A stretch of 64,000 bases of DNA from Symmetrospora coprosmae (lineage: Eukaryota > Basidiomycota > Cystobasidiomycetes > Symmetrosporaceae). Below are positions 1 to 11,952 of this stretch, one piece after another. The stretch spans positions 95,673-159,672 of the forward strand of contig VUYT01000039.1 in the NCBI GenBank assembly GCA_008802785.1, given 5' to 3'. Positions within the stretch are counted from its first letter, which is position 1; each line of letters opens with the position of its first letter. Under the pieces are notes generated by a model. That model had not been told where the DNA came from, searched no databases, and saw only the letters and a program-made list of their open reading frames with translations. The position numbers and the translations under genes were made by a program.

Positions 1-334
1 ACGCTCTTCTTGGTCGAGGCTCATCCTACCTAATCTCGGGTATCTCTGCTTCCTCGGCGGTGGAGCGAGCTGCCGACGATGACGAGAAAGGCCGCCGCCC
101 GGCTTCGGGTGCCTGCCATGCCTGCGGCCGCGCTGGGCTACGCGGTACGCATATACATGCTGGTGTACCCGTATTACGTGCAGCTGCTGTGGCCTCTGTC
201 CTGAAAGGCTGGAGGACCTCCCCCACCGCGGCAGTCAAGCTGAAGTGACGGCATGCTGGGTATGGCGCAATGACGGCGACTGCGGGCAGCTTGCCCTGAG
301 CTTTTAGCGAGCGCACGACTGTCTGTCGAAGCAT
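1..334 (-). CDS. 5' end of an unidentified gene with a mitochondrial-type presequence (partial)
   Basis: An ATG at 334 on the minus strand opens a frame rich in Arg, Ser and Ala and poor in acidic residues (MLRQTVVRSLKAQGK...). It is followed by CRHFSLTAA, which resembles a mitochondrial processing site. A GTGGGG donor follows directly, and a CGCAG acceptor further on returns to the same frame. That frame (AWQAPEAGRRPFSSSSAAR) ends at a possible donor, GTAGGA, near 30, so the gene would continue off the left edge. The family was not recognised and the splice sites are guesses. The plus strand carries a competing short reading (MPAAALGYAVRIYMLVYPYY, about 118-212) that could instead be the last exon of a plus-strand membrane protein. 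Confidence 0.35.
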
Positions 335-724
335 GTCGATATCCCTGATGTCGCTTGCGGATGCTCTCTGCGGTACTTATCGGGTCGGAGTGGTTGAAAG
401 TACAGGTGCGGTGCTGGTCCCGTAGCTGCACTAAGACGGTTCTCCGCCACAATAAACGGCCTTGCAAAAGGAGCCAAAAGAGCCAACTTAGATGAGGACG
501 CTTCACTTGTCATTTGCCCTCTGGGAATTCTGTGATTACTGGGTAGACTGGATATAGACTGGATTCTCTGTCGGACATAGCGGCGGCTTCGTCGACCTCA
601 GGGAGAAGCACATGTATAGAGACTGTACTATCAGAAGTCAAGCGCCCTGGCCAAATGCGAGCTGCTGCACAAGGAAGTAGCTAGCTTGGCGCAAGCGCTG
701 GACACTGGAGGTACCTCATTGAGG
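335..724. other. Intergenic region, nothing recognised
   Basis: This stretch separates the partial gene at the left edge from the last exon of the Par32-like gene. Open frames on both strands are short and lack family resemblance, and no tRNA-like fold or repeat was seen. Confidence 0.5.
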
Positions 725-1971
725 CTACTTGCTTATATTGCCGCTGAAGGGAGAGAAGGGGAGGAAGAGTGGTTAGAAGGCCGTCAGCTTCGACTTTGGA
801 GTGGGCTGACAAGAGGCCGGCGTGCGAGCAGACTCACGCTCCTCCACGTCCATGAGACTTCAGATGGTTGGCGTCCCCGACAGCGCGCTTCTCGTGAGCA
901 ATGCGCTGCCGGCCGCCGAGGGCAGAAGGGAAGGGAAAGGGGAAGGGGAAGGGAAGGCGGGTCAAGTGCGTCAGTCTGTCATGATCTGCGCGTTGGAAAC
1001 TCTGAAAGAACCGCTCGTTCGGCACCCACCTCCTGCTCCTTTGCCTCCTCCTGCTCCCGCTCCTCCTTGATCCGGTCCTCCGGCGCGCGACTAGCCGAGC
1101 GGAAGTTACCTGCTCCGCCTCGTCCGCCAACGACACCGAAGCCACGCTCACGGGAGCGCTCTCTAGATCGCTCGCGAGCCTCCTCCGCTCCTGGCTCTAC
1201 GGCGTCTGGCGCTCGGGTCTTTGACGAAGCACGGATGTTGCCTGCGCCGCCTCGGCCAGTGGAGACTGCGCGTCCATGTGACGTCGAATGACGCAGAGCG
1301 GCGAGAGTCAGAAGGAATCAGCATCGGTACGCGCTTGTATGTCCGTGTAGCCGGCCGCTCTGCAGCCCAACCCACCTAGGAAGTCGCCATCGACGTGGCG
1401 GCCTCGACCGCGCTCGGTGGTAGCGGTCGCGTCAGTGTGGGCTGCAGTGTGCAGATGCGAATGCAGAAGCATGCATATGTATCAGTTCTGTGACCTTTCC
1501 ACGAAAAGCTCCATCCTTTGCGAGTCTCCGGTGGTTCGTCTTGGCGCTTCCCGCGATAAGGCGAGCTTTCCTCTCTCGCAAAAGCAGGGAGACAGCAGCA
1601 TGGAGCATAGCTAGCCCAGCCTCACCCGTGCCGCCAGTGGTGGTCCTATCGAGCGACACCTCGCGGTCGCCGTGTCTGTCCCTGCTCGAGGGCCTGTTGG
1701 CAAAGACGCCCTTGAGCTTGTCGAGCGGCCCGCCGTGGTGATGTGCGTGCTCAGTGCCATTGTGGGCGGTGGCCGTGGAGGAAGTTGTGGTGCTCGACAT
1801 TCTGCGGAAATCCTGTGGCCGCTCTGTGCTCCTGCTCCTGCTTGTGCTGCGGCTGCGAATCCTCTCGAGGAAAGAAGGCGACGACGTTGTCGAGGGAGAT
1901 GCCGCCGTCATCGATGAGGACGAGGTCGTCGTCGCCCTGTCCTCCGGGACTGCCCCAAGCGTTTCTGCCAT
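725..1971 (-). CDS. PAR32: DUF3602 / Par32-like protein with repeated GRGGAGN motifs
   Basis: Spliced from four exons (1971-1626, 1265-1030, 905-838, 743-725), which sum to 669 nt and give 222 residues. The N-terminal half is Ser/Thr/Arg-rich and looks disordered (RSRSTSRSRSTERPQDF). The hallmark of the family follows: STGRGGAGNIR at the start of exon 2, GGRGGAGNFRSASR later in the same exon, and a final HGRGGAGNISK at the C-terminus, which the last intron splits inside GRGGA. A charged helix (EDRIKEEREQEEAKEQE) lies between copies 2 and 3. In budding yeast the family member Par32/Amu1 is a TORC1-dependent phosphoprotein that controls ammonium transporters; carrying that role over here is inference. 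Intron 1 (360 nt) is long for this window and could hide an extra exon. Intron 2 contains a GGGAAG-type purine tract (about 918-959). Confidence 0.72.
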
Positions 1972-2333
1972 CCCACCCCGCTGATAAGGATTTCCGGATG
2001 ATAAGGGGGGGGAGCCACTTCCTCCGTCCTCCGTCTCAATCAGGGATCCTGGCCTGTGCCTTGTTGAGAATATTCACTCTCTGTGTATACAAGAGAACAA
2101 GATGCTGTAATAAGGCGTGATTCTCTACAGAGCCATCCTGGAGTCTCTGCTACCCCACTTCCCGCCCCGGGCCCCTGCTCTCGCTCGGCGGCCTCCGCGT
2201 GACCAGCGTGAGCGACTCGGAGCGGGTGATGTCACATAGCAAGCAATTCCCATTAAGCAGTAATCATTACTTGCGCGTGGCTAGTATGGTATATCCACTC
2301 CTTTGGCAATACAACGTGTATCATCGGCAAGGA
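1972..2333. promoter_or_regulatory. Intergenic: upstream region of the Par32-like gene
   Basis: Both flanking genes are on the minus strand, so this stretch holds the 3' flank of the channel gene and the promoter of the Par32-like gene. No specific element was recognised. Confidence 0.4.
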
Positions 2334-5300
2334 TCAGGAGCTCGCCCCTGCGGCAGGTCCATCCGTCGCATCTTCCCCGTCTGAACCATCCTCCTCGCCC
2401 GTCCCCACACCGTACCCTGACCGCTTCCTGTTCTGCCGCTCACGATGCGGGAAGAACGTGTACCGTCCCGCAGGCGTATGTTCATCGTCCTCGTCGCTCT
2501 CGTCTTGTCCCCCGGCACCGTTCCCGCCCGAGCTCGCAACGCTCGGCGTCGCCTGTCGCCCATCCCTCGCCCACACATCCGTGCTGTTCTCGATATACTC
2601 GCTCTCGTCGCGCAGCCCGCTGCTGTTCTGCCGCGCGCGTGATGAAGAAGGCAGAATGCGTTCTACGCCAGAAACCGCGACCCGCTTGGCGACATTGCCC
2701 ATGTCGGTGAACCGCCGCCGGATGTCGATGAGAACGGCGCCGGAGGAGCTGAGATCGATGTCGAGCGGAGCCTGTACGGCTTGGATGTCGGAGGAGCTGG
2801 GAAGGATGTCACTTGCAGCTGCATTGTACTCCGCCGCGCCAGCCGGCAACCATGGCGTGGGCAAGCGACCTGCAATGGCAGGGTGGTTGTACCGTCTTCG
2901 GCCCGTGTTGAGGACCCCGTAGTACGATTCGGACATGGGCGGCTGCGCGTAGTCCGTCTTCTGGTCCTGCTTCACCACGTACATGGTGTCCTCGGAGCTC
3001 TCGTACCGTCCCCGGTTGAGTTCCGTCTGGGAATGGCTGACGGGGTGGCCCTTGCGGAGGCGCTCGACATCCGATGCCAGAGCACCCGCCTCGTAGTGCG
3101 CTCCACCATCGCTCTGTGCGCGCTTCACTTCAGCCGATTGCGCCAGGTTAACGTACTTGGACAGCGGAGAGAAGCGGCGATGGAGCGAGATCGAGGTGTA
3201 GAGCGTGAAGAGCAGCAGCGGAATCATGAGGAGGGTGAGCAGCGCTGCCTCGCGCAGCAGGAACAAGCCTGTCATGAAGAGCTGGAAACTGGGTGGAGGG
3301 GCAGAGCTGAATTAGTCTGCCTTTTCGCGCAACCCTGCATCCCAAGACGGAGGCACCCACATGATCAAGCCCCAGCACATCCGCGCGAACGAAAGCGGCC
3401 AGGCTTGACCCCTAGACTCGTACGGGCGAAAGTAGACAAACAGAAGCTTGTACTGAGGCAGAGCAACACGAGACATTCGGTCAGTCTGACTGGCACGACG
3501 TCATCGAGCTGCAAGGGGAGGCTGGCTCACCTTGTATACCAGGTATCCCATCCCAAAGTAGACCGCTCCGAATGGGAGGATCAAGGGCGAAATGACCGAG
3601 TACGTAAGGCAAATGAGGAAGATCAGGAGGGCCTGGGGGTAGATGGTGCCTAGGCTGATGATGGGCGGAGTGTTGAGCTCGGCGAAATCTGAGCAGCTTT
3701 GGATCAGTCATCAATCTTAGAGCCGCTCGAGAAAGTCGCCCTGACTCACCTCGCGGCGTCCTCGTGAAGAAGATCCGGTAGAACCATCTCGGGAGGATGA
3801 CGGCGAGCTGTACCAGCTGCAGGGGCATGATGCCTAGGCCCTGAAGGAGGACGTACGACAGGAAGAAGTTGCGCGCGCCTGGGAGGGACAGTGCAAGCTT
3901 GTTGATGAACTTCATCGGCTGGTCCGCGAGGTCGCGCGCCAGATCCCACGTCGACACGGCCACAATGAGGAAGAATGTGTTGATGAGCAGGAAGAAGTGG
4001 TACTTGACTAGAAGGGCGTACTCGATCTCGCTGCGCGACCGCAAGCCCTGTAGGATGGACAGCCAATCGAGCGCAAAGGGGAGCAGCCCGTTGAACGCGA
4101 TGATAGCTAGCGAAGGGAGCGAGTTCTGCACCAGCACCCGGATCCTCTCGCTGCAAGTGAAGCACACGCCCGTCAGTCATGTCGCGCTCGGGTGGGATTA
4201 CTACCAAGACGCAGGAGACGCACTTCCTGTCGAGTATCCGCGCAAGCCATGGCAGAGTCTCCCTGATCGCCTCGAGGCTGAGCAAGCGAGCGAGTGCCGA
4301 GACCGGAATGGCCCAAGTGAAGAGAAGGGCAACGATAGCGCCGAAAACGAGGACCTGGCGAGCCTGGATGCTGCTCGTACTGAGGAGCATATTGTGCCAG
4401 TGGATGTCTCGCGGGTCGGGCGCAAGCACGGTCGTCATGCTGTCCGGCTGCGGGTAGTGCGCAACCTGCGCTGCAATCTGCGCGCTTGCCAGGTCAGCGA
4501 AAGTGACGAACGCCACATTCGATGGCTTGAACCGCCCCTGCCGCCGTTTCTGGACTGCCTCGTCTGCCACGCGATACTGGTGTGCAAGGTGGTCGAGCAG
4601 GTCGACGTCTTTGCGGCCAAATACGCTCGTGCGCGTCAGGGGTCGGCTTTTGCCAGGTAGCTCAAAGAGACGGGTGGTCGTGCGGTTCTTGCTGGCTTCT
4701 AGTCCAGTTTCTATGTCATCGTGGCCGTTGCTGGCGTCCTCGTCGCCCTCGGCCGTTCTGGATGGCGGGTTCGACGGCGAGATGTCGACAAGCCTGCCGT
4801 CCTCGTCTGAAGTGCGCGCCCTCTCGCCCTGCAGGCCTCCCTCCTCTCTACCATCTTCGTCCTCGACGATGCGCCTCACAAGGTCGTGGTGGCGGTAGCC
4901 GGCCTCGAGCGCCTTCTTCGACACGGGATTGCCCACGTATCGCATCCACGCCGTCTCGAGCGCATACAGCTTGGCTGTTCGCTCCTCCAGCAGGTAGTGC
5001 AGCGATCCAACGTTTCGGCCCACGGAGACTGACTCGACGGTCAGGCCGAGATCGGCCCAGTACTGTGCCAGAACGCGCTCATTCCGGAGATGGTGCGGGA
5101 GAGACGTGATGAGCACCGTCCGAGCGGGGATGGACAGGGCATGTTCGAGCGAAAAGAGCTGCCGCGTATGCACAAAGGCGCGATATGTCCTGTAGAGGAG
5201 GTAGAGCGCCAGCAGCGAGAAGATGTAGGTGAAGATGAGGTCTGGAGGAGCGAAAGGATGAGCAGGTCCAAACTTCGCGCGCAACTGCAAAGCATGGCGA

Positions 5301-6191
5301 ACCGGCCGAACACGCACGTGATGTCAAGTACAGTGTCGAGCCATGGTATGTCTCCTTGTTGCCCTTGCTCGCGAGGCGCATGAGGGCACCTGACAGAGAC
5401 GCCGAGCCCTGGTCGTCATCGTCTTCGGCAGGGGGAGGTACGCCCTCAGACGTGCCATTCTCGCGGTAGTTGATGGGCACGAGCGCGACGCCAGCAAGTA
5501 AAGAGCATATGCCAAAGAAGTAGAAGCCCATCTTGAAGAAGTTGAGGAGCTGTGTGGGAGAGGTAGTATCCCTTAGTCGTCGACTCCCTGACGCCACGAG
5601 CGACCGTGGAATAGACTCGGTAGCATGTAGGCCACTCACGACGACCGCATCGAGGCCTACAATCTGCAGCACGGTGAACTCGCTCGTGCGCAGCGTCGGC
5701 AGGATCCAGCCAAAGAAGGTAGACTTGGAATGAACCTCGTGTGGCGAAAACCCTGGGATGCGAGACGCGCTTTCATGTCAGGTCGGACGAATGTGCCCAC
5801 GAGCCTGATGCGTGCGGGAGCTCACCTTTGAGCAGGGTTCTCGGTGCATAGAGGACCTTTGACCGCGTCCGGAGGAAGCAGAACGAGAGGAACGAGAGGA
5901 TCCCGACCGTCAGGGCTATTGCGAGCTGGGTCTGCAGCCACGGGCCTGGTGGGGAGCACACCGGACGCCGTTTCAAGCGTCAGCGACGACAGATCCCCTC
6001 AGTGATGCACCCGTTCACGACGCACCCCGCAGCTTGTTGGCCTGGTCCGCCGGACTGCCGGGGATGGTCGAGGTTGATGACGCGGGTGCGTCATCCTGCC
6101 AGATGGTCCAGCTCGGCGTTGGCTGCTGCTGCTGCTGCTGCTGCGCATAGGCGTCGCCATACGGTGCTGCTGCCACGCCGAAGATGCTCAT
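2334..6191 (-). CDS. CSC1: CSC1/OSCA/TMEM63-type osmosensitive cation channel
   Basis: A multi-exon gene for a polytopic plasma-membrane protein. The ATG at 6191 starts MSIFGVAAAPYG followed by a short polyglutamine run. Exon 2 carries the first membrane helix (QLAIALTVGILSFLSFCFLR) and the family motif TFFGWILPTLRTSE. The RSN1-type N-terminal region continues through LNFFKMGFYFFGICSLLAG. The cytosolic domain contains SARTVLITSLPHHLR-like and NVAFVTFADLASAQIAAQ segments, the two recognisable blocks of the family (PHM7_cyt). The DUF221 membrane core follows (LPSLAIIAFNGLLPFALDWL, FFLLINTFFLIVAVSTWDLA, FFLSYVLLQGLGIMPLQLVQ, YSVISPLILPFG). The C-terminal tail after 3180 is hydrophilic and acidic. 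Known members are calcium-permeable, hyperosmolality-gated channels. It diverges from the RBM18-like gene across a 194-nt promoter. Individual intron borders between 3276 and 5800 fit GT-AG, but only some were checked base by base. Confidence 0.9.
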
Positions 6192-6385
6192 CGGAGGCTG
6201 CGCTCCCCCCTGATTGTGCGTCTAACTTATGCCTGGAAGAAGGAGGAAGGGGCGTGCTCGGACAGACGTTGGACTCCAGAGTGGTGGCTCTCCTACAGAC
6301 GAACCGCTGCACCATTCCCATCCATTGACGGAAGCACATCTCGGCTGCAACAGCATCGCATTCGCATTCACATCCGCAAGCAAGC
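6192..6385. promoter_or_regulatory. Divergent promoter between channel and RBM18-like genes
   Basis: The two start codons face away from each other, 194 nt apart, so both promoters must lie here or overlap the 5' ends of the genes. No TATA-like element was seen. Confidence 0.55.
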
Positions 6386-7501
6386 ATGAGTACAACTTAT
6401 CAGTCTTCGGGGGCCACCGCCGCATCATCGTCTTCCTCGAAAGCACCAGCTGGCGCCTCCCTGTCGGCCAAACGCCTCTTTGTCGGGAACCTCGCAGAGT
6501 TGGCCGACGAGTACACCATCATCCAGTTCCTGAGCCGGTATGGCAAGATTGCAAAGTTCGACTTCCTCTTCCACAAGAGCGGGCCAAAACGGGGCAGGCC
6601 GAGAGGCTATGCCTTTGTCGAGTACGCCACCGCCGAGGTGAGCGGCCCGTCTACGATCCCAGTGGAACTGGGAGGAGGTTCTGGCCTGGCTGATACGGAT
6701 CCATTCAACCCCGAACGACTCGTGGACGCGCTCGCGTGCCTCTTCCTGGTCTACGGCCAACCATTCCTCCTTGCCAAATGTGCCCGCCAGGAAGCCTTGA
6801 AGACCACGCTCGAATTGAATGACAAGCTGCTCATGGGCAGGAAGATCTCCATCAAGGCCGCAAACGAGGTGAGCATCTGTACTCTGGAACTCGATGATTC
6901 ACGACTCATGGGCGCTGACAGTCGACCTATGCAGGCTCCCGATTATTCGAGCATGCCAGGAAGCTCTGGCGCCTGGAGAGGGAGCGGCCAGAAGAGCACG
7001 ACGCTCTCCATCCTGAAAGGGCACCAGAAGCCTGTCTCGTGAGTGCTGCCACGCGCGAGAATCGATGGTCTGTCTCGCACAAGCTGACACCGGTGCCATC
7101 CCAGCCGGCAAGGCAAGATCAGCGCACTCGAAGCCAAGCTCCAGGCGCTCGAGTCTGAGCGAGCTGGCACGCCGAGCGGCGCAGAGTCCGAGGGCGACAG
7201 CAGGGGCGGCACTCCGTCCGCGAGCACTGATGCGCAGTCCACGTTCACGCCCGCGCTCGTGAGCACGAGCACGAGCGCGAGCACAAGTACCAGCAGTGCA
7301 GTGCCATCCCTTCCCTCCAAGCCGAATCGCGATACGATACAGCGCGGCGAGGTGGCGCGGAGAGCGAAAGAGGACAGCGCGCCGGACAGGTACGACAGCA
7401 GCAAGCAGAAGGACAAGTTCCTCGCTCGCACCGGCAAGGCGCAGAAGGAGGAAGCGCCCAAAGTCACGCTGGCCTCGCTGGGCCTGTCGATGACGCAGTG
7501 A
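6386..7501 (+). CDS. RBM18: RBM18-like RRM RNA-binding protein
   Basis: Four exons (6386-6637, 6791-6868, 6935-7038, 7105-7501) give 276 residues. One RRM spans roughly residues 28-110: RNP2 is RLFVGNLAEL, and RNP1 lies in PRGYAFVEYATAE. The block YGKIAKFDFLFHKSG is very close to the signature of RBM18 (GKVKQFDFLFHKSG in animals). After the RRM, KISALEAKLQALES matches the RBM18 coiled segment. The C-terminal half is Ser/Thr-rich with a short SxS repeat (STSTSASTSTSS), then a lysine-rich tail. The molecular role of RBM18 is poorly known; RNA binding is the only safe statement. A serine-rich linker precedes the RRM. The stop is TGA at 7499. Confidence 0.85.
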
Positions 7502-7752
7502 ACGGGACGGCGCCCATCGGAGTTGTGAAGCAGCCTGTTCAGCCATGTTGTTGTTTCTTTTTGGGTGCCAGACGCAATGAGCATTGCTTGGGAGTGCGAG
7601 GGTGTGCGCGTCATGCTGGAAGCGTGAACGTGCCAGCTGCTGAGGCCGCTGCCAGCTTCCAGCTGCTTTGGGCCACCTCGACCCCTCTCTGCTCTCTCCC
7701 AGGCCAACGCTCCCCCTCACACAGCCCTCACAACACCAGCACACCCGTCACG

Positions 7753-9267
7753 ATGCCCGCACTCAACGATGACGAGGTGCGCCCTATGCTGTCCCTCGCT
7801 GCTGCACGCTGCACGCCGCAGTTCAGCAGGGAATGGCCCCGACTGCGGCGAGTGACGCCCAGAGCTAACTGACCTTCGCCGTCGCACCGCGCACCTGCAT
7901 CCACCCGCAGGTCCTCAGCGAGATGAAGAAGATGGTCAGTTCCTCGCACGTCGCTCATCTGCGCTGGCTCGCCCGCTGATCCTCTTGCTCCCGACCCACC
8001 GCTTTGCGCCTGCGCCGGTGCCCGCCGCGCCTTTGGCCTGATCCGCACCCCTCTCCCGTCCCTGTGATGCCTCCACGACCACAGGTCGCCTTCATCAAGC
8101 AAGAGGCGCTCGAGAAAGCCCGCGAGATCAAGGTCAAGGCCGATGAGGAGTTTGCCATTGAGAAGGTGGGCCTGCTTACGGGGTGCCCGGAGCCGGGGAT
8201 GCGATGTGCGAGACAGCCAGGACGCACGCGAGCCGGGCTGATTGCTTGCGACGCTGCTCTCGTACATGCAACAGGGGAAGATCGTCAGGCAGGAGTCGAT
8301 GAACATTGATGCGCTGTACGAGCGCAAGCGGAAGCAGGCAAACATCCAGAAGAAGATGTGAGCGGAAGCAGCGCCTGTCGCACAAGCGGGGTTTCTCAAC
8401 CTGGACGCGCCAGCTGCGAGTAGTCGCAGGCAGGACAAGTACTGAAGCGCTTCTGTGGAACATTCCGCATCACCAGCTCCGTATCCAACCAGAACAACAA
8501 GTCACGACTCACGCTCCTCGCTCTCCGTGAAGAACTGCTTGAGGAATCGTTCGACGATGCGCGTCAAAGCCTCAAGAGCGTGGTAGATGACGAGAAGAAG
8601 TATGAGGTGGTGCTCAAGAGTCTGATTCTGCAGGTGTGTGTGCCGCCCGAATGGCGTACTCGACCGGCCGCACTTTGAGGCCGACAACTCCTCTGACGCT
8701 CCTTCCCGTTACGATCCGCCCTCAGGCCCTCTTCACGCTGATGGAGAAGGACGTCAAGATCCTCTGCCGTGCGAAAGACTCGGCGCTAGTGAATCAGGCC
8801 AAGGACGAGGCGAAGAAGGAGTTCGAGGAGCAGGCTGGATTCGAGATTAAGCTCACCGTCGCAGAGGAGCTGCCAGAGGGGTCGTGAGTCGGGCTGCGGC
8901 ACCTGCTGTGCATGTCCTGCTTGCAGATCAAATATCGGTGCGCTAATTCGTATGCATGCCATGTTCCGGCGCAACAGGTCAGGAGGCATCTCCGTTTTCG
9001 GATATGGCGGCCGGATCAAGGTCGACAACACTCTCGACGAGCGGCTCAGACTGCTAGAGCAGCAGGTGCGTGTATTCCAGATCAAGGTACAACATGGACG
9101 ACAGGCTTACAGGCACTGCCTTAAAATGTCCACAGATGCTGCCGGAGCTGCGAGAGACATTGTTCGGCAAGAACGGTGCGTGCTTGTCTCTCTCATCCTG
9201 GACCTGCGGGTCTCAGGACTGACTTTCTTTGTTCATTTCTACAGAGAACCGCAAGCACTACACGTAG
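7753..9267 (+). CDS. VMA4: V-type proton ATPase subunit E
   Basis: Eight or more small exons spell the peripheral-stalk subunit E of the vacuolar H+-ATPase, which links the V1 ATPase ring to the membrane sector. Exon 1 (7753-7776) encodes MPALNDDE and exon 2 (7911-7934) VLSEMKKM, each exactly 24 nt. Recognisable blocks are AFIKQEALEKAREIKVKADE, FAIEKGKIVRQES, the helical KRKQANIQKK, SRLTLLALREELLEE, GGISVFGYGGRIKVDNTLDE and LLEQQMLPELRETLFGKN, ending in NRKHYT with TAG at 9265. The length, near 230 residues, is normal for the family. The N-terminal long helix and the C-terminal alpha/beta head are both present. It follows the RBM18-like gene by 251 nt on the same strand. Confidence 0.95.
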
Positions 9268-9664
9268 ATGTACTGCTATATGTGGCTTCGTGGCAGCTTG
9301 GCATGGTCCGGCCCTTTTCGTCTCCACGTTTCACGAGGGAAACTCGCAGCCCTTTCACGGGCGCGCCGTATGTAATACTAGACTGCACGAATGGATTGTC
9401 TGTATCCGAGCATGCAATAGAGCTCGGTGTGTGCGATTCTCTCAACATTTGCCTGCTCCTTCGCCTCGCTTTGTCGGCTGTTGCCGTTGCGCTGTGGGGG
9501 CCTGGCCTGCCATCGCGGTTGTCACGCTTCTCTGAGAGCCATCAACCTGTCGCAGTCGCACCCAGATCCGCCAGCTTCAGCACGGCCGAGCATTGCGATA
9601 AAGCTCGTTCATTGAATACCTGGTTCACCACTTGGAGACACTTGCTCGTTGGCCACGCACAAGG
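9268..9664. promoter_or_regulatory. Intergenic: upstream region of the VHS-GAT gene
   Basis: About 400 nt between two plus-strand genes. Open frames here are read-through of the VMA4 3' flank and show no family resemblance. Confidence 0.4.
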
Positions 9665-11920
9665 ATGTACGGGAATCGCTACCCAGGCTCGGGCGACAGG
9701 CTGGGCGGCCACCCAGGCTGGGACATGCGGCCAGCAAAGAATGACCCGTATGCGCAGCTGTCGGCGTTCATCGGTGAGCGGAAAGGAGAAGGAGAAGGGG
9801 GAAGGCTCGACTGCTCTGAGCCGTGGAGGCATTGTGCTGGGAGAGGAGAGACGTGCTGATGCGGATGTGACGGGGCATACACGCGCACGACCCAGACCGC
9901 GCCTGCAACCCGACACTCCCCGAGCCCAACATGTCGCTCAACCTCGAGATTGCAGATATGATCAATGCGAAGAAGGCCAATGCGTGGGTTGCCCGGCGGC
10001 GAAAGATGCGTGCGCGATACCCCGGGAGCTTCCGCTGAGACCAAGTTCATGCGCACTCTCGTCATGCCCCGACATCCGTCCCGCTCGACCGACCAATGCA
10101 GCCCTCGAGAGGCGGCTGTAGAGGTCCTGAAGTATATCAACAGCAGGAACACGCATCAGTCGATGCTGGGCCTCAATGTGAGCTGGTCCTGCCGACCGCC
10201 GCGCGCGATGCGTCGGACCGAGGCATGAGCGCAATGGAAAGGGGAGCATGGCTGACAATCTTCTCATATGTTCGCCCCGTCTCCTCTTGACTGTGTCCTC
10301 ACGTTCGCCCACAGCTCATTGACGCGCTCGTCAAGAACTGCGGATACCCCATGCACCTCCAGGTGGCGACCAAGGACTTCCTCAACGAGCTCGTCAGACG
10401 CTTCCCCGAGCGCCCACCTGCCTTCCCGCCCCCGCCAATGAACAAGATTCTCGAGCTCATCCACGAATGGAAGAATACCATTTGCGTGCACAGCAAGCAC
10501 AAGGAGGACCTCACGAACATACGGGATATGCATCGCTTGCTGGGTTACAAGGGTACGCAGGCTCGCAGTCGAGTAGCTTGATGTGCGACTGAAGTGTCGC
10601 ATACCCTATCACCTAGGCTATCGCTTCCGAGATTTCGACAAGCGGGCAGCTCAAGTAATGAGTCCGCAGGATGTCAGTCGTGCCTGCGACACATAGGTGG
10701 CACTCTCGACAGTGGCTGATGCCCAGTTATTCTTGAGCAGAACTTGAAGAGCCCCGACGAGCTTGAAGAAGAAGACAGAGCAGCTCAGGCAGCAGTGAGT
10801 CGGATGGCGCGCACGGAAGACGCGGCATGGGTCTCGCGACTAATGCCGCTCTGAAATCGTTCTCGCAGAAACTGCAAGAACTGATTCGGAGAGGGACGCC
10901 CAAGGATCTCGCAGCCGCGCAGGAGCTAATGAAGGTCATGTCCGGCGCAGTGCGTGGCTTCACTTCCCCTGTAAACACGCTTGTGCCGTCTGACACATTC
11001 TTGGTCAACTGTACCGCTTACAGCAACCGGAGAAGCGCCCAGACTATGCGTCGCAGACGGCGAAAGAGCTGGCAGCGGTCCAGCAGCGCGCTCTGATGCT
11101 CAACGAGATGCTCAACAATCTCAAGCCGAACGAGAAGCTCGTCGACGGCGACGCATTTGATCAGATTGCACATCGGTGCAGGAATGTGCAGCCACGCATT
11201 CAGAAGTGGATATCGGAGGATACGGGAGAGGAAGCCGACAGTGTCGGTGCGTTCACAGACTCTACGAAGTGACCGGTGCGCGGGCCGATTGCTGACGACT
11301 TGTACTCGCGGACGCTCGGATTGCGAGCAGACAAGCTGCTGCTCATGAACGACCTCATCAACAACGTCCTAGTCCGGTATAACAGCTTCAGGAAGGGCGA
11401 CCGCTCCGCAACGGCAGAAATTGATCCTGCGTAAGTGTTCAAGCTTCAGCGCACAGGTCGACGACCGGAGCTGATGAGCAGGCTACCCTCGATGCCATAC
11501 AGATTCCAAAAGACCGGCAGAGGCGAGGCCTCTTCATCGAGTCGAAAGGCAGCGAAAGCGCCAGCGGCACCCAATCTCATCGACTTTGACTTTGATGATC
11601 CGGCGTCCAGCGCATCGAATGAAAGCGGTGCCACGAATCCGTCAAACCCGATGGACGACTTCGCTGGTCTGTCGCTTGGAGGTAGTGCAACGACTTCCCA
11701 AGCACCTACAGCAGGCTCGAGCTCGAACGGCAACGACCTGCTAGCGGGACTGTCTTTCTCTTCACCTTCGGCGATGCCGTCACAACAACAGCAGCAGACG
11801 CCCGCGTCGTTCTACCAGCAATATCAAACGCCGCTTCCTGCGCAGCTGTCAGCGCAGCAGCAGGCGTCGATGTCTTGGGGCAACCTCAACTCCGCTCGGC
11901 CAGTTGCCTCAAGTCAGTCT

Positions 11921-11952
<32 letters not shown>

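Noticed and set aside
686-1291. Plus-strand ORF with LPAPPRP repeats
   Set aside because: The apparent repeat is the antisense of the GRGGAGN motif in the DUF3602 gene, which splices cleanly on the minus strand.
7728-8438. 236-codon minus-strand ORF over the V-ATPase subunit E gene
   Set aside because: Lies opposite well-supported VMA4 exons and introns; its residues are the antisense shadow.
8952-10121. 389-codon plus-strand ORF bridging VMA4 and the VHS gene
   Set aside because: Only the segment GGISVFGYGGRIKVDNTLDE is real (VMA4); the rest reads through introns and intergenic DNA.
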